Shown here piece after piece: positions 15,349-23,469 of a stretch of DNA of 64,000 nucleotides. The stretch comes from Acidobacteriota bacterium. GTDB lineage: Bacteria > Acidobacteriota > Holophagae > Holophagales > Holophagaceae. The stretch covers positions 42,300 through 106,299 of the forward strand of contig JACPYP010000004.1 in NCBI GenBank assembly GCA_016195985.1, given 5' to 3'. The notes beneath the pieces are model-generated. The model made no database searches. It was given only the letters and a program-made list of their open reading frames with translations, and had not been told where the DNA came from. Position 1 is the first letter of the stretch; every line of letters starts with the position of its first letter. A program made the translations under genes and the position numbers.

Positions 15349-16281
15349 ATGCCCCTCGACCACACGCCTCCCGACCTTCCCGCGTGGAATCTGGCCGCTC
15401 CGCCGGAAGAGGTGGAGCTCCTCGAAGATCTGGATGCCCGCCAGTGGGCGCTGATCCGCTATGTGGGCCAGCCCATGGGGCAGTACATCCCCGTGCCCGC
15501 CGAAGGCCTGACGGTGGGGCGTTCGCCCGAGAACACGCTGTGCCTGCCCGAGCCCGAGGTGAGCCGCCGCCATGCGCGGCTGGAGATCTCCCCGACGCTG
15601 GATTCCGTCGAGCTGAGGGACCTCCATTCCACCAACGGCCTCTTCGTGAACGGGCGCAAGGTGCTCGCGGATCCAGGGCCGTACAGGCTGCGCGCCGAGG
15701 ATGTGCTGCGGGTGGCGGGCCACGCCTTCAAGTTGAAGCGCATGGATGCCCTGGAGCGCCGGTACCACCTGGACATGGCCACCCGCACCACGCAGGATCC
15801 GCTGACGCGCGTGGGCAACCGCGCCACGGTGCTGCAGCAGCTGGAATCCCACGTGGGGCTGGCCGGCCGCCATCAGCGGCCCCTGTCGGTGATTCTGGCG
15901 GATCTGGATCACTTCAAACAGGTCAACGATTCCCATGGCCACCGGGCCGGGGATCAAGCCCTGGAGGCCTTCGGGACCCTGCTCCAGCACCGGCTGCGAG
16001 GTTCGGATTCCGTGGGCCGGCTGGGCGGCGACGAATTCCTCATCCTTTTGCCCGAATCGCCGGCCTCGGCGGCCCTCGTGGCCGCCGAGGGCCTGCGCCA
16101 CGCCTTGGCGGGGCATGTGCTGACGCTGGAGAGCGGACAAAACCTCCGGCTCACTTGCAGCCTGGGCGTGGCAGAGCTCAGGCCGGGAGACAGCGGCGGC
16201 GGGGCTCTGCTGGCCCGGGCCGATGCCGCTCTCTACGGCGCCAAGGCGGGGGGCCGCGACCGCGCGCAAGCCGCGCCATGA
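15349..16281 (+). CDS. FHA-GGDEF diguanylate cyclase (second copy)
   Basis: A 310-aa paralogue of the preceding gene with the same domain order: FHA (LTVGRSPENTLCLPE, EVSRRHARLE, LHSTNGLFVNG), then GGDEF with canonical GGDEF and an RxxD I-site (RGSD) five residues upstream. Both cyclases therefore look active and product-inhibited. Adjacent duplicates with diverged FHA pockets could read two different phosphoproteins. Its stop overlaps the kinase start (ATGA). Confidence 0.9.
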   Translation: MPLDHTPPDLPAWNLAAPPEEVELLEDLDARQWALIRYVGQPMGQYIPVPAEGLTVGRSPENTLCLPEPEVSRRHARLEISPTLDSVELRDLHSTNGLFVNGRKVLADPGPYRLRAEDVLRVAGHAFKLKRMDALERRYHLDMATRTTQDPLTRVGNRATVLQQLESHVGLAGRHQRPLSVILADLDHFKQVNDSHGHRAGDQALEAFGTLLQHRLRGSDSVGRLGGDEFLILLPESPASAALVAAEGLRHALAGHVLTLESGQNLRLTCSLGVAELRPGDSGGGALLARADAALYGAKAGGRDRAQAAP

Positions 16282-17696
16282 GCGGCCTCCGGCCGCCCAC
16301 CCAGATTGGCAGCGTGCGCCTGCTCGAACCTTTGGGCGAAGGCGGCATGGCCTTGGTCTTCCGGGGCGAGGACCGCTTCCGCCCAGGCATCCAGAGTGCC
16401 GTCAAACTGCTGCGTCCCGAAGTTCATCGCGATGCAGATCTGGTGCGCCGCTTCCTCCGCGAAGGCGAGGTGCTCAGGCGCCTTTCCCACCCGAGCCTGG
16501 TGGAGATCCATGCCTTCGGCACCAGCGGCGTCTGGCCCTACCTGATCATGGAACTGCTGCCCGGCGGCAGCCTGAAAGACTGCCGGGGAGAAGCCCCCGC
16601 GGCCCTGGTGCGCCGCCTCGTGCCCGTGTGCGAGGCGCTCGCCGAGGCCCACGCCGCTGGCGTGGTGCACCGGGATCTCAAGCCTTCCAACATGCTTTTC
16701 GCGGAGGATGGCCGCCTCAAGGTGACGGACTTCGGCGTCTGTTTCTGGGAAGGGGAGGAGGGACGCACCCGCGCCACCCGCAGCCAGATGGTGGTGGGCA
16801 CCCTGGGCTACATGGCCCCGGAGCAGCACGGCGATCCCCGCAGGGTCGACGGCCGCTGCGATGTCTACGCCCTGGGCGCGATCCTCTTCGAGTTCGCCAC
16901 GGGGCAGGCCTACGCCCAGGTGCAGCTACCCCCCGCCGCCGTCCGGCCGGGCTTTCCGCCACGCCTGGCGGGCATCATCATGCGCGCGCTGCAGCCCGAT
17001 CCCGCCAAACGGCTGGCGGGCATGGATCTTTTTGGACAAGAACTGTCCACTTGGCTGGAGAGCGCCGAATCCGTGGGATGGGGCGAGGAGCCCCTGCCGG
17101 GTTTCGCCGCCCGGGACCGGGAGCAGGCCACGATGGCCGGCCCGCGGCGCGAAGAAGGGACCAGCGGCCGCCTCGCGCCTTACCTGGATGCCTTGGGCAC
17201 AGGGCCCGTGGGGGCCCGCCGGGCTGCGGCCGAAGGGTTGGTTTCCGCCGCGCGCCCTGGCGACGGCCCTTGGCTGGAGGAAGCCTTGGCGAGGGCGCCG
17301 GAGGGGGCCCGCTTCGCCTTGGCCCGGGCCCTGGGCAAGGTGGGAGGAGCCGAATCCCTGCGGCCTCTGTTGGCGCTGCTGTCTGATCCCTTCGCCCAGC
17401 GCGAAGCCGCGGAGGCGGCGGCGGACGTGGCCCTGCGCACCGGCCAGCTGGAATCCGCCCGGGCAGCCCTTGCGGAGCCGGGCCTGGGCGCCCCTTGGCG
17501 CTGGACGGCTCGGGCGGCCCTGGGGGATGAAGCCTGGGTGCTGGCCCTGGCGGTGGAGTGGCGGCGGCTCACGCCGCCCTTCCGCCTGCAGGTTCTGGAA
17601 GCCTGCCGCAGCCTGCCCGAGGCCCTGCGGATCCGCGCCAAGAAGGTCACGGCCGACGCCAGCGGCCAGGCGCGCGCGGCCTGGGAACAGCTCTAA
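16278..17696 (+). CDS. Hanks-type Ser/Thr kinase with HEAT-like C-terminal region
   Basis: A 472-aa protein. Residues about 10-255 are a kinase domain: GEGGMALVF, ATP lysine in SAVKLL, HRDLKPSNM, DFGV in place of DFGL, and APEQ. The C-terminal 170 residues are alanine-rich helical repeats (for example LRPLLALLSDPFAQREAAE) resembling HEAT repeats. No transmembrane helix is evident, so it is probably cytosolic. The ATG at 16278 overlaps the stop of the upstream cyclase gene. Together with two FHA cyclases it forms a kinase/phospho-reader/c-di-GMP operon. Confidence 0.88.
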   Translation: MSGLRPPTQIGSVRLLEPLGEGGMALVFRGEDRFRPGIQSAVKLLRPEVHRDADLVRRFLREGEVLRRLSHPSLVEIHAFGTSGVWPYLIMELLPGGSLKDCRGEAPAALVRRLVPVCEALAEAHAAGVVHRDLKPSNMLFAEDGRLKVTDFGVCFWEGEEGRTRATRSQMVVGTLGYMAPEQHGDPRRVDGRCDVYALGAILFEFATGQAYAQVQLPPAAVRPGFPPRLAGIIMRALQPDPAKRLAGMDLFGQELSTWLESAESVGWGEEPLPGFAARDREQATMAGPRREEGTSGRLAPYLDALGTGPVGARRAAAEGLVSAARPGDGPWLEEALARAPEGARFALARALGKVGGAESLRPLLALLSDPFAQREAAEAAADVALRTGQLESARAALAEPGLGAPWRWTARAALGDEAWVLALAVEWRRLTPPFRLQVLEACRSLPEALRIRAKKVTADASGQARAAWEQL

Positions 17697-17815
17697 TCAG
17701 CATGCCCCTTCGTGTCCTTGCCTTTCCTTTTTCGTGTCCTTCATGGGGGCTTGAAATCTCTGCATTTGACTGAGCCCCGCCGATCATCCGGTGTTCGTTC
17801 GAATGCGAACCAGGA

Positions 17816-18397
17816 TCAGTGGCGCCACCAGAGCCAGTAGGCGAGCGGCACGGCGGCTCCCAGGCCCGTCAGCCAGAGGCCTCGGCCGAAGAATCCCTTC
17901 GGTCCCCGGAGGATGAACAGCCCCGAAAGAGCCAGAAGGATGAGGGCCCCGGCGTAGAGATCGGCCACCAGCGTCCAATGCCGCTTGGGAGCGTTCAAGT
18001 GCAGCTGGTTCAGGGCGAAGAGCACCGGCCTTGGCCGGGTGGCTTCCACCAGCACCTTGCCCGTGGGCAGGTCCACGGCGTAGGTGGCGCGGTCGTAGAA
18101 CAGCTGCAGGGTGTCGTCATCGGGCTGGAAGGCGCTCTTGAACCCCCCTTCGGGCCGGAGGCCTTCCTGGGCGCGTTGGATCAGCGTTTCGACGGGCTGT
18201 TTGGGATCCAAGGGGGCGAGCTGGAGGACTTCGGTGGTCTTGGCGTAGTTCGGGTTCCAGCTGGCCACGTGGTTCACGGCCAGCCCGGAGATGGCGTAGA
18301 TCAGCGTGAGGGCCGCCGCGAGGTAGCCCACGTCGCGGTGGATGGCGGCATTCCAACGCCGCCAGGGCAGGGCCCTGCGTTCTGGACTGGAGGCCAT
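17816..18397 (-). CDS. PepSY-associated membrane protein, short form
   Basis: A 193-aa inner-membrane protein. An N-terminal helix (YLAAALTLIYAISGLAVNH) follows a WNAAIHRDVG segment, with a periplasmic PepSY-like stretch in the middle and two closely spaced C-terminal helices. The HRDVGY and NQLHLN histidines recall PepSY_TM proteins that may handle haem or metal. It lies 7 bp downstream of the DUF4920 gene on the same strand, suggesting a shared transcript. Confidence 0.75.
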   Translation of the reverse strand: MASSPERRALPWRRWNAAIHRDVGYLAAALTLIYAISGLAVNHVASWNPNYAKTTEVLQLAPLDPKQPVETLIQRAQEGLRPEGGFKSAFQPDDDTLQLFYDRATYAVDLPTGKVLVEATRPRPVLFALNQLHLNAPKRHWTLVADLYAGALILLALSGLFILRGPKGFFGRGLWLTGLGAAVPLAYWLWWRH

Positions 18398-18404
18398 GGC
18401 AGCG

Positions 18405-18860
18405 CTACTGGATCTCGGCGCCGAGGCCTTCGATCCGGATGATGGTCTTGGGGCCGGCGACCTTGCTGTAGTCGGCCTGCTTGTTGAGGGCCTTGGCCTC
18501 CTTGTCGCACATGGCCTTCTGCTGCTCGACGCTGAGCACCCGCTTGGAGACGGTGCCCTCAGCCACCACGGAGCTGCCCTTGGCGCTCATGGGGAAGGTC
18601 ATGACGCCGTCCTCCACCTTGAACTGGATCTCCTGCTTGTCGGCGCCAATCTTGATCCAGCATCCGCGCTCCTCACAAACGCCGGTGACCAGGCCCTTCA
18701 CGCGGACCTTCTTCCCGGCGTACTGATCGGGGTGGGCGAGGATCTCTGAAACCTTCACCTCCTCCTTGAGGCTGAGGGGCTGCCCATAGCGTTTGGGCTC
18801 GGAGGCCTGGACGCAGAGCGGGGTCAGAACCAGCAACGTGAGGAGGGACCGCAGTCTCAT
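18405..18860 (-). CDS. Exported DUF4920-like protein
   Basis: A 151-aa protein with a signal peptide (MRLRSLLTLLVLTPLCVQA). The mature part has an OB-fold-like pattern, with QYAGKKVRVKGLVTGVC then EERGCWIKI, the CxxRGCW hallmark of DUF4920 proteins. These are small periplasmic proteins of unknown biochemical function. It is divergent from the DMT gene and first in a pair with the PepSY gene. Confidence 0.75.
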   Translation of the reverse strand: MRLRSLLTLLVLTPLCVQASEPKRYGQPLSLKEEVKVSEILAHPDQYAGKKVRVKGLVTGVCEERGCWIKIGADKQEIQFKVEDGVMTFPMSAKGSSVVAEGTVSKRVLSVEQQKAMCDKEAKALNKQADYSKVAGPKTIIRIEGLGAEIQ

Positions 18861-18981
18861 GAAGGCTCCTGGGAGTGATCCTCATGATAACCCCTTCATC
18901 GTGAATGATGCAGGCCCGGAAGGCGTGCCTGGGATCTCCGGCTCCGGCTACCATCATCGGCACTTGCCCCGAGGTGGATGG

Positions 18982-19449
18982 ATGGTCCCGCTCTTGCTGC
19001 TCATGGCCTTCGGCATCGGATTGATCATTCCCCTGCAGTCGGCGGTGAACAGCTCTCTGCGGGACGCCCTGGGCAGCGGCTCCCTGCTGGCGGCGCTGAT
19101 TTCCTTCGGCGTGGGGACGGTCTTCCTGGCGGGTTTCAGCCTCGCCACGGGACAGCCCTTCGCCTCGCTGGCAGGCCTGCCGCGCATCGCCTGGTGGCAG
19201 TGGCTGGGAGGCGTGATGGGCGCCTTCTTTGTGTTCGGATCCACCTTTCTGGCGCCCCGCATCGGCTTGGCGGCCATGATTTCCCTCATCATCGCGGGGC
19301 AGGTGGTGTCTTCCCTGGCCTTCGACCGCTTCGGCCTGCTGGGCCTGCCCGTGCGCGAGATCTCCTGGGTGCGCCTGCTGGGAGCCCTGCTGCTGCTGGC
19401 GGGGGCCACCCTGGTCAACTTCGGCGACCGGTGGCTGGCGAGGGGCTGA
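18982..19449 (+). CDS. DMT-superfamily half-size transporter (DUF606/YdcZ type)
   Basis: A 155-aa membrane protein with five hydrophobic segments starting MVPLLLLMAFGIGLIIPLQSAVNSSLRD, the typical opening of the DUF606 family. Such five-helix proteins work as dimers. The upstream reading frame is open, but the ATG at 18982 follows GAGGTGG and begins the first helix. Substrate unknown. Confidence 0.8.
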   Translation: MVPLLLLMAFGIGLIIPLQSAVNSSLRDALGSGSLLAALISFGVGTVFLAGFSLATGQPFASLAGLPRIAWWQWLGGVMGAFFVFGSTFLAPRIGLAAMISLIIAGQVVSSLAFDRFGLLGLPVREISWVRLLGALLLLAGATLVNFGDRWLARG

Positions 19450-19453
19450 ACGT

Positions 19454-19975
19454 TCAGAGCGCCGGGGCGGGGCGCCATGTGCCGGGGCCCGGAATGGCCT
19501 GGGCCGAGCGCCGGTCCCTGGTGCGGTCTGGCACAGCCCCTGCCCGCGGAGGCGGCGGCGCTTCCAGCCGCAGGTCCAGTTCAGGGAATTCCAGGGCCTC
19601 CTGGAACCAGGGCGCCATCCAGGACTGGGGGAAGACCCAAAGGCCGTCGCCGCGGAGGCCCTGGCTGCGGCGCCCCAGGAGCCGCCGCAGCTGGCCGAAA
19701 GCAGCTCCGGGGGTCTCGGTGTGCAGGTTGAGAATGGCGGTCTGGCGCAGGTCGGCCACCAGGCTGGGGCGGTCCAACAGCATGGGGACGAGGTTCTGGC
19801 CATCCAGGGACACCACGTCGAAACCCGCGGCCCGGCCCGGCAGCCACCGGCGGAAATGCGACTCGGCCAGGCCTCCCACCAGGCCCAGCTGGTGACTGAA
19901 GAAGGCCCCGGCCCGGGGCCAGGCGGATTCGTCCTGATCCACGAACAGGATCTTCACCAGGCGATCCGGGTTCAT
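19454..19975 (-). CDS. Hypothetical protein, possibly a degenerate low-molecular-weight phosphatase fold
   Basis: A 173-aa protein. Its start RLVKILFVDQDESAWPRAGAF has the spacing of the first strand and P-loop of low-molecular-weight tyrosine phosphatases or thioredoxin-type arsenate reductases, which normally read FVCxxNxxRS. The catalytic Cys and Arg are absent here. FDVVSLDGQNL could be the third strand. The C-terminus is Pro/Arg-rich and probably disordered. The relationship is weak and function is unknown. Confidence 0.5.
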   Translation of the reverse strand: MNPDRLVKILFVDQDESAWPRAGAFFSHQLGLVGGLAESHFRRWLPGRAAGFDVVSLDGQNLVPMLLDRPSLVADLRQTAILNLHTETPGAAFGQLRRLLGRRSQGLRGDGLWVFPQSWMAPWFQEALEFPELDLRLEAPPPPRAGAVPDRTRDRRSAQAIPGPGTWRPAPAL

Positions 19976-19988
19976 GGGTCCTCCGGAA

Positions 19989-20264
19989 TCAGCCCTTCTT
20001 GGTCCGCGCCGCCACCTTGTCGAGCATGTCCCAGATCTGGTGGCAATCCTCGCAGGAGGAGCGGGGATCGCCGCAGGGGAAGCCCTCGACGCCGATGCCC
20101 TGGCACTTGGGATTTTGAAAAAAGTAGAGCAGCTCGTTCAACGAGGCGTGGACGCGGCTGCGCAGAACCTCGTCGGGCAGGGCCCTCAGGTTCTTGATGA
20201 ACGCCCACTCGGCGGCGCTCAGTTCAGGATGGTCGATGCTTTGGGGCGTGGGGCTCTGGGACAT
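19989..20264 (-). CDS. Small cysteine-containing hypothetical protein
   Basis: A 91-aa protein starting MSQSPTPQSIDHPELSAAEW. Four cysteines (about 54, 64, 71 and 74) fall in NPKCQGIGVEGFPCGDP and SSCEDCHQIW, a spacing that could bind zinc or a cluster. The CEDCH string matches the haem c pattern, but there is no signal peptide, so haem attachment is unlikely. The ATG at 20264 was chosen because the upstream frame overlaps the divergent DUF4097 gene. It probably forms a two-gene unit with the next gene, 13 bp away. Confidence 0.6.
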   Translation of the reverse strand: MSQSPTPQSIDHPELSAAEWAFIKNLRALPDEVLRSRVHASLNELLYFFQNPKCQGIGVEGFPCGDPRSSCEDCHQIWDMLDKVAARTKKG

Positions 20265-20367
20265 GGGGGCTCCGGCAGGGCCAGTATACGGATTTCCGGG
20301 GCCCCTAAACGCTCCTCCGACAAGCTTCGTATCTCCCGCGTGATCTCTGACATCCCAGGAGGCTTTC

Positions 20368-21180
20368 ATGTCCCTCGCCCGTCCTCTCTCCGCGGCCGTC
20401 GCCGCCATCCTCATCTGCGGTTCGCTCGCGGCCCAGTCCCAGGTGATCCAGCCCGCCAAGGCGGAAAAGACCACGGAGACTCGCACCCTGCCCCTGGCCT
20501 CGGGATCGAACCTCAAGGTGAAGAACGTCAATGGCTTTATCAAAGTGGAGGCCTGGGACCGCGAGGAGGTGCAGTTCACAGGCGAATTCAAGCCCAGCAG
20601 CCAGGATGAGCAGGTGAAGGTGGTGGTGGAGGCCTCCAAGGGCTCCCTGGAAATCCGAGGCGAATATCCCAAGCACACGGGCTGGGGCCGGTATTCGGGG
20701 CCGCAGTGCCAGATGACCCTGAAGGTTCCACGCCGCGTGACCTCCACCCTGGAGACGGTGAACGGAGAAGTGTCCGTGAGCGGCACCCAGGGCAAGGCCG
20801 TGGTCAACACCGTCAATGGTGGCATCCACGCCTCGGGTCTGGTGGACTACCTCAAGGCTGAAACCGTGAACGGCGGCATTCAGATCGACCAGGTGAAGGG
20901 CAGCCTCGCCCTGCAGACGGTGAACGGCGCCATCAAGGGTTCCGGCTTGGACGGACAGGGCAAGGGCATCAAGGCAGAGACCGTGAACGGTTCCATCCAT
21001 CTGCAGCTGGCGGGGATGAAGGGCCGCCTCCGCGCCAACACGGTGAACGGCGGCATCTCCTTCAACGCCAAGGGCGCCGAGCAGGTGGAAGTGAAGAAGC
21101 ACCGCGTGACCGCTGTGTTCCCCGGCAGCGACCAGGGCATCGAGATCGAAACGGTGAACGGGGCCATCACCCTGGATTGA
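20368..21180 (+). CDS. Exported DUF4097 beta-helix-like protein with TVNG repeats
   Basis: A 270-aa protein with a signal peptide (about 1-22, ending SLAAQ). The body is built from repeats of about 19-25 residues, each with a (T/N)VNGxI turn: ETVNGEV, NTVNGGI, ETVNGGI, QTVNGAI, ETVNGSI, NTVNGGI and ETVNGAI, after an initial NVNGFI. This is typical of DUF4097, a right-handed beta-solenoid found outside the cytoplasm. Biochemical role is unknown; members are often near anti-sigma or membrane-stress genes, though none is adjacent here. Confidence 0.82.
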   Translation: MSLARPLSAAVAAILICGSLAAQSQVIQPAKAEKTTETRTLPLASGSNLKVKNVNGFIKVEAWDREEVQFTGEFKPSSQDEQVKVVVEASKGSLEIRGEYPKHTGWGRYSGPQCQMTLKVPRRVTSTLETVNGEVSVSGTQGKAVVNTVNGGIHASGLVDYLKAETVNGGIQIDQVKGSLALQTVNGAIKGSGLDGQGKGIKAETVNGSIHLQLAGMKGRLRANTVNGGISFNAKGAEQVEVKKHRVTAVFPGSDQGIEIETVNGAITLD

Positions 21181-21201
21181 CAGCGGTAGCGCAAAGATTA
21201 A

Positions 21202-21226
21202 GGGGGGCCGGCAAAGTCGGCCCCCC
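21202..21226 (+). terminator. Rho-independent terminator
   Basis: Perfect 9-bp stem GGGGGGCCG / CGGCCCCCC with a 7-nt loop, followed by TTTCTTT. It ends the DUF4097 transcript and separates it from nrfH. Confidence 0.85.
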
Positions 21227-21256
21227 TTTCTTTGCCCACAGGCGGGTCAAGTAATT

Positions 21257-21290
21257 TTAGGATTGACGAGTCCTAATTCCGATTTACGCT
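21257..21290 (+). promoter_or_regulatory. Candidate promoter and operator of the nrf-nap operon
   Basis: A 6-bp inverted repeat TTAGGA (21257-21262) / TCCTAA (21271-21276) brackets TTGACG (21263-21268), a good -35 hexamer. About 16 bp downstream is TACGCT, a weak -10. An operator overlapping the -35 would allow repression, or activation at a weak -10. The bound factor is unknown; FNR, NsrR and NarL consensus sites are not evident. Confidence 0.4.
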
Positions 21291-21323
21291 TTCCAGGTGC
21301 CCGGTCGATGCCGGGCTCCCCGA

Positions 21324-21833
21324 ATGGATGCCCCCGTGAGTGGAAAGCGCCGATTGGTTTTCTTCAGCCTGGCCGCCAGTGTGTTCCTGGGCGTGTTCCT
21401 GGGATCCGGGGCCTATACCTTCGTGTCGGCCCACGGCACCTCGTACCTGTCCAACGATCCCGCCGTGTGCGTGAACTGCCACATCATGCGCGAGGATTAC
21501 GACGGCTGGCGGCATGGCTCCCACCATGCGGTGGCCACCTGCAATGACTGCCACCTTCCCCACGACAGCATCGTGGGCAAGTTCTTCGTGAAGGCCAGCA
21601 ACGGCTACCACCACTCCAAGGCCTTCACCCTTCAGGATTTCGCGGAGCCCATCCGCATCAAGCCCGGCAATGCCAAGGTGCTGGAGGCCAATTGCCTGCT
21701 CTGCCATGGCGAACTGACCGACGAGATCACCGCCCACGGCACCCTGGGCGTGCCCACGGATCCCACCCAGAAGGCCGACCTCTACGGATGCGTCCGCTGC
21801 CATCAGGGTGTGGGCCATGGGCCGGCCCGATGA
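21324..21833 (+). CDS. nrfH: NrfH/NapC-family tetrahaem quinol dehydrogenase
   Basis: Membrane-anchored cytochrome c of 169 aa. One N-terminal helix (LVFFSLAASVFLGVFLGSGAY) is followed by four haem motifs: CVNCH, CNDCH, CLLCH and CVRCH. The first reads CxxCHxM, the NrfH/NapC signature in which Met is the distal ligand at the quinol site. It oxidises menaquinol and passes electrons to NrfA. It is the only quinol dehydrogenase in this operon, so it may also serve NapAB. The ATG at 21324 is chosen over a start nine codons upstream because it directly precedes the anchor. Confidence 0.92.
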   Translation: MDAPVSGKRRLVFFSLAASVFLGVFLGSGAYTFVSAHGTSYLSNDPAVCVNCHIMREDYDGWRHGSHHAVATCNDCHLPHDSIVGKFFVKASNGYHHSKAFTLQDFAEPIRIKPGNAKVLEANCLLCHGELTDEITAHGTLGVPTDPTQKADLYGCVRCHQGVGHGPAR

Positions 21834-21934
21834 CCATTCACCCGATCATCCCGATAATCCAGATCACCCGATAATCCGTCACACCTGACCTTCAACCCGA
21901 CGATGCGTGCCACCCACGCGGGAGGATCCCTCCG

Positions 21935-23425
21935 ATGACCGACCAACCCACCCCCTTCTTCTCCCGGCCCTGGGCCCGCATGGGGCTGCTGGCAGCCGGC
22001 GCCGCCGTGGCCACCGTACTGGTGATGAGCCTCTACGCCAACATCTCCACCCGCAAGGCCGAGGCACGGAAGACCAGCTTCAAGCTGGTGGATCTCGACG
22101 AGAAGACTGTGGATCCGGCCGTGTGGGGAAAGAACTTCCCCCGGCAGTTCGATGCCTACCTGCGCACCGCCGACCGCTACAGCACCAAGTACGGCGGCGC
22201 CGGCAGCGAGGGACTGCCCACCAGCCGCATCAAGGAGGACCCCCGCCTGGTGACCATCTTCGACGGCTACGCCTTCGCCATCGACTTCAACCAGCGCCGG
22301 GGCCACGCCTACATGCTGGACGACCAGCGCACCACCAAGCGCGTCACCACCAAGCCCCAGACCGGCGCCTGCATGCATTGCCACGCCTCCAACACCGTGG
22401 CCTACCGAGAGGCTGGCCTCAAGGCCGGGGCGCCCGGCACGCTGGACGAAGCCTTCACCAGCCCCAATGCCCAGGGCCAGCTCATGAAGGGCTTCGAGGA
22501 CATCTGCAAGCTGCCCTATGCCGAAGCCACCAAGCTCGTGAAGCATCCCGTGGCCTGCATCGACTGCCACGATCCCAAGAACATGGCCCTGCGCGTCACC
22601 AAGCCCGGCTTCATCCGCGGCATCGTCGCCCTGGCCAACAGCAGCGAGCCCGTGCCGCACCTCCCCTCCATCGAGAAGTGGCGCAAGGGCGACAAGGCCA
22701 CGCCCTATGACGCCAACCGCGACGCCTCCCGCCAGGAGCTGCGCTCCATGGTGTGCGGCCAGTGCCACGTGGAGTACTACTGCGGGCCCAAGGTCACCCT
22801 GTTCTTCCCCTGGAACAACGGCCTGAAGGTCGAGCAGATCGAAGCCACCTACGACGCCTACAAGTTCCCCGACGGCCACCGCTTCTTCGACTGGAAGCAC
22901 GCCAAGACCGGCGCCGAGGTGCTCAAGGCCCAGCACCCCGAGTTCGAGATGTGGAGCCAGGGCATCCATGCCCGCTCCGGCGTCTCCTGCGCCGACTGCC
23001 ACATGCCCTACAAGCGGGAAGGCGCCATCAAGATCAGCGACCACCAGGTGCGCAGCCCGCTGCTGGATGTCTCCCGGGCCTGCCAGACCTGCCACCGCTT
23101 CCCCGAGGAGGAGCTGAAGGCCCGTGTCGTCGCCATCCAGGACCGCACCAAGGCCCTCATGGACCGCGCCGAGGATGCCGTGGTGGATCTCATCAACAAC
23201 CTCGAAGCCGCCAAGAAGGCCGGCCTGGATGACACCAAGCTGCAGCCCATCTACGAACTTCAGCGCAAGGCCCAGTGGCGCACGGATTTCGTGAACGCCG
23301 AAAACTCCATGGGCTTCCACGCCCCTCAGGAGGCCGCCCGCATCCTCGGCGAGGCCATCGACTACGCCCGCCAGGGCCAGGTAGCCCTGCGCGACCTTGG
23401 CGCCCCCAAGGTGGCCAAGAAGTAG
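21935..23425 (+). CDS. nrfA: Ammonia-forming pentahaem nitrite reductase, CxxCH active-site type
   Basis: A 496-aa periplasmic enzyme reducing nitrite to ammonium with six electrons. An uncleaved-looking N-terminal helix (about 15-35) is followed by five haem sites: CMHCH (about 146), CIDCH, CGQCH, CADCH and CQTCH. In classical NrfA the first, catalytic haem has CxxCK. Here it is CxxCH, a variant known from some delta- and epsilonproteobacteria and other lineages. The calcium-site segment LKAQHPEFEMWSQGIH and the active-site CGQCHVEYYC are present. It is 101 bp downstream of nrfH with GGGAGGAT as ribosome site. Confidence 0.95.
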   Translation: MTDQPTPFFSRPWARMGLLAAGAAVATVLVMSLYANISTRKAEARKTSFKLVDLDEKTVDPAVWGKNFPRQFDAYLRTADRYSTKYGGAGSEGLPTSRIKEDPRLVTIFDGYAFAIDFNQRRGHAYMLDDQRTTKRVTTKPQTGACMHCHASNTVAYREAGLKAGAPGTLDEAFTSPNAQGQLMKGFEDICKLPYAEATKLVKHPVACIDCHDPKNMALRVTKPGFIRGIVALANSSEPVPHLPSIEKWRKGDKATPYDANRDASRQELRSMVCGQCHVEYYCGPKVTLFFPWNNGLKVEQIEATYDAYKFPDGHRFFDWKHAKTGAEVLKAQHPEFEMWSQGIHARSGVSCADCHMPYKREGAIKISDHQVRSPLLDVSRACQTCHRFPEEELKARVVAIQDRTKALMDRAEDAVVDLINNLEAAKKAGLDDTKLQPIYELQRKAQWRTDFVNAENSMGFHAPQEAARILGEAIDYARQGQVALRDLGAPKVAKK

Positions 23426-23469
23426 CCTTCTCCAGCTTCAGGAAAGACTTGGATTCAAGAAAGACCTAG

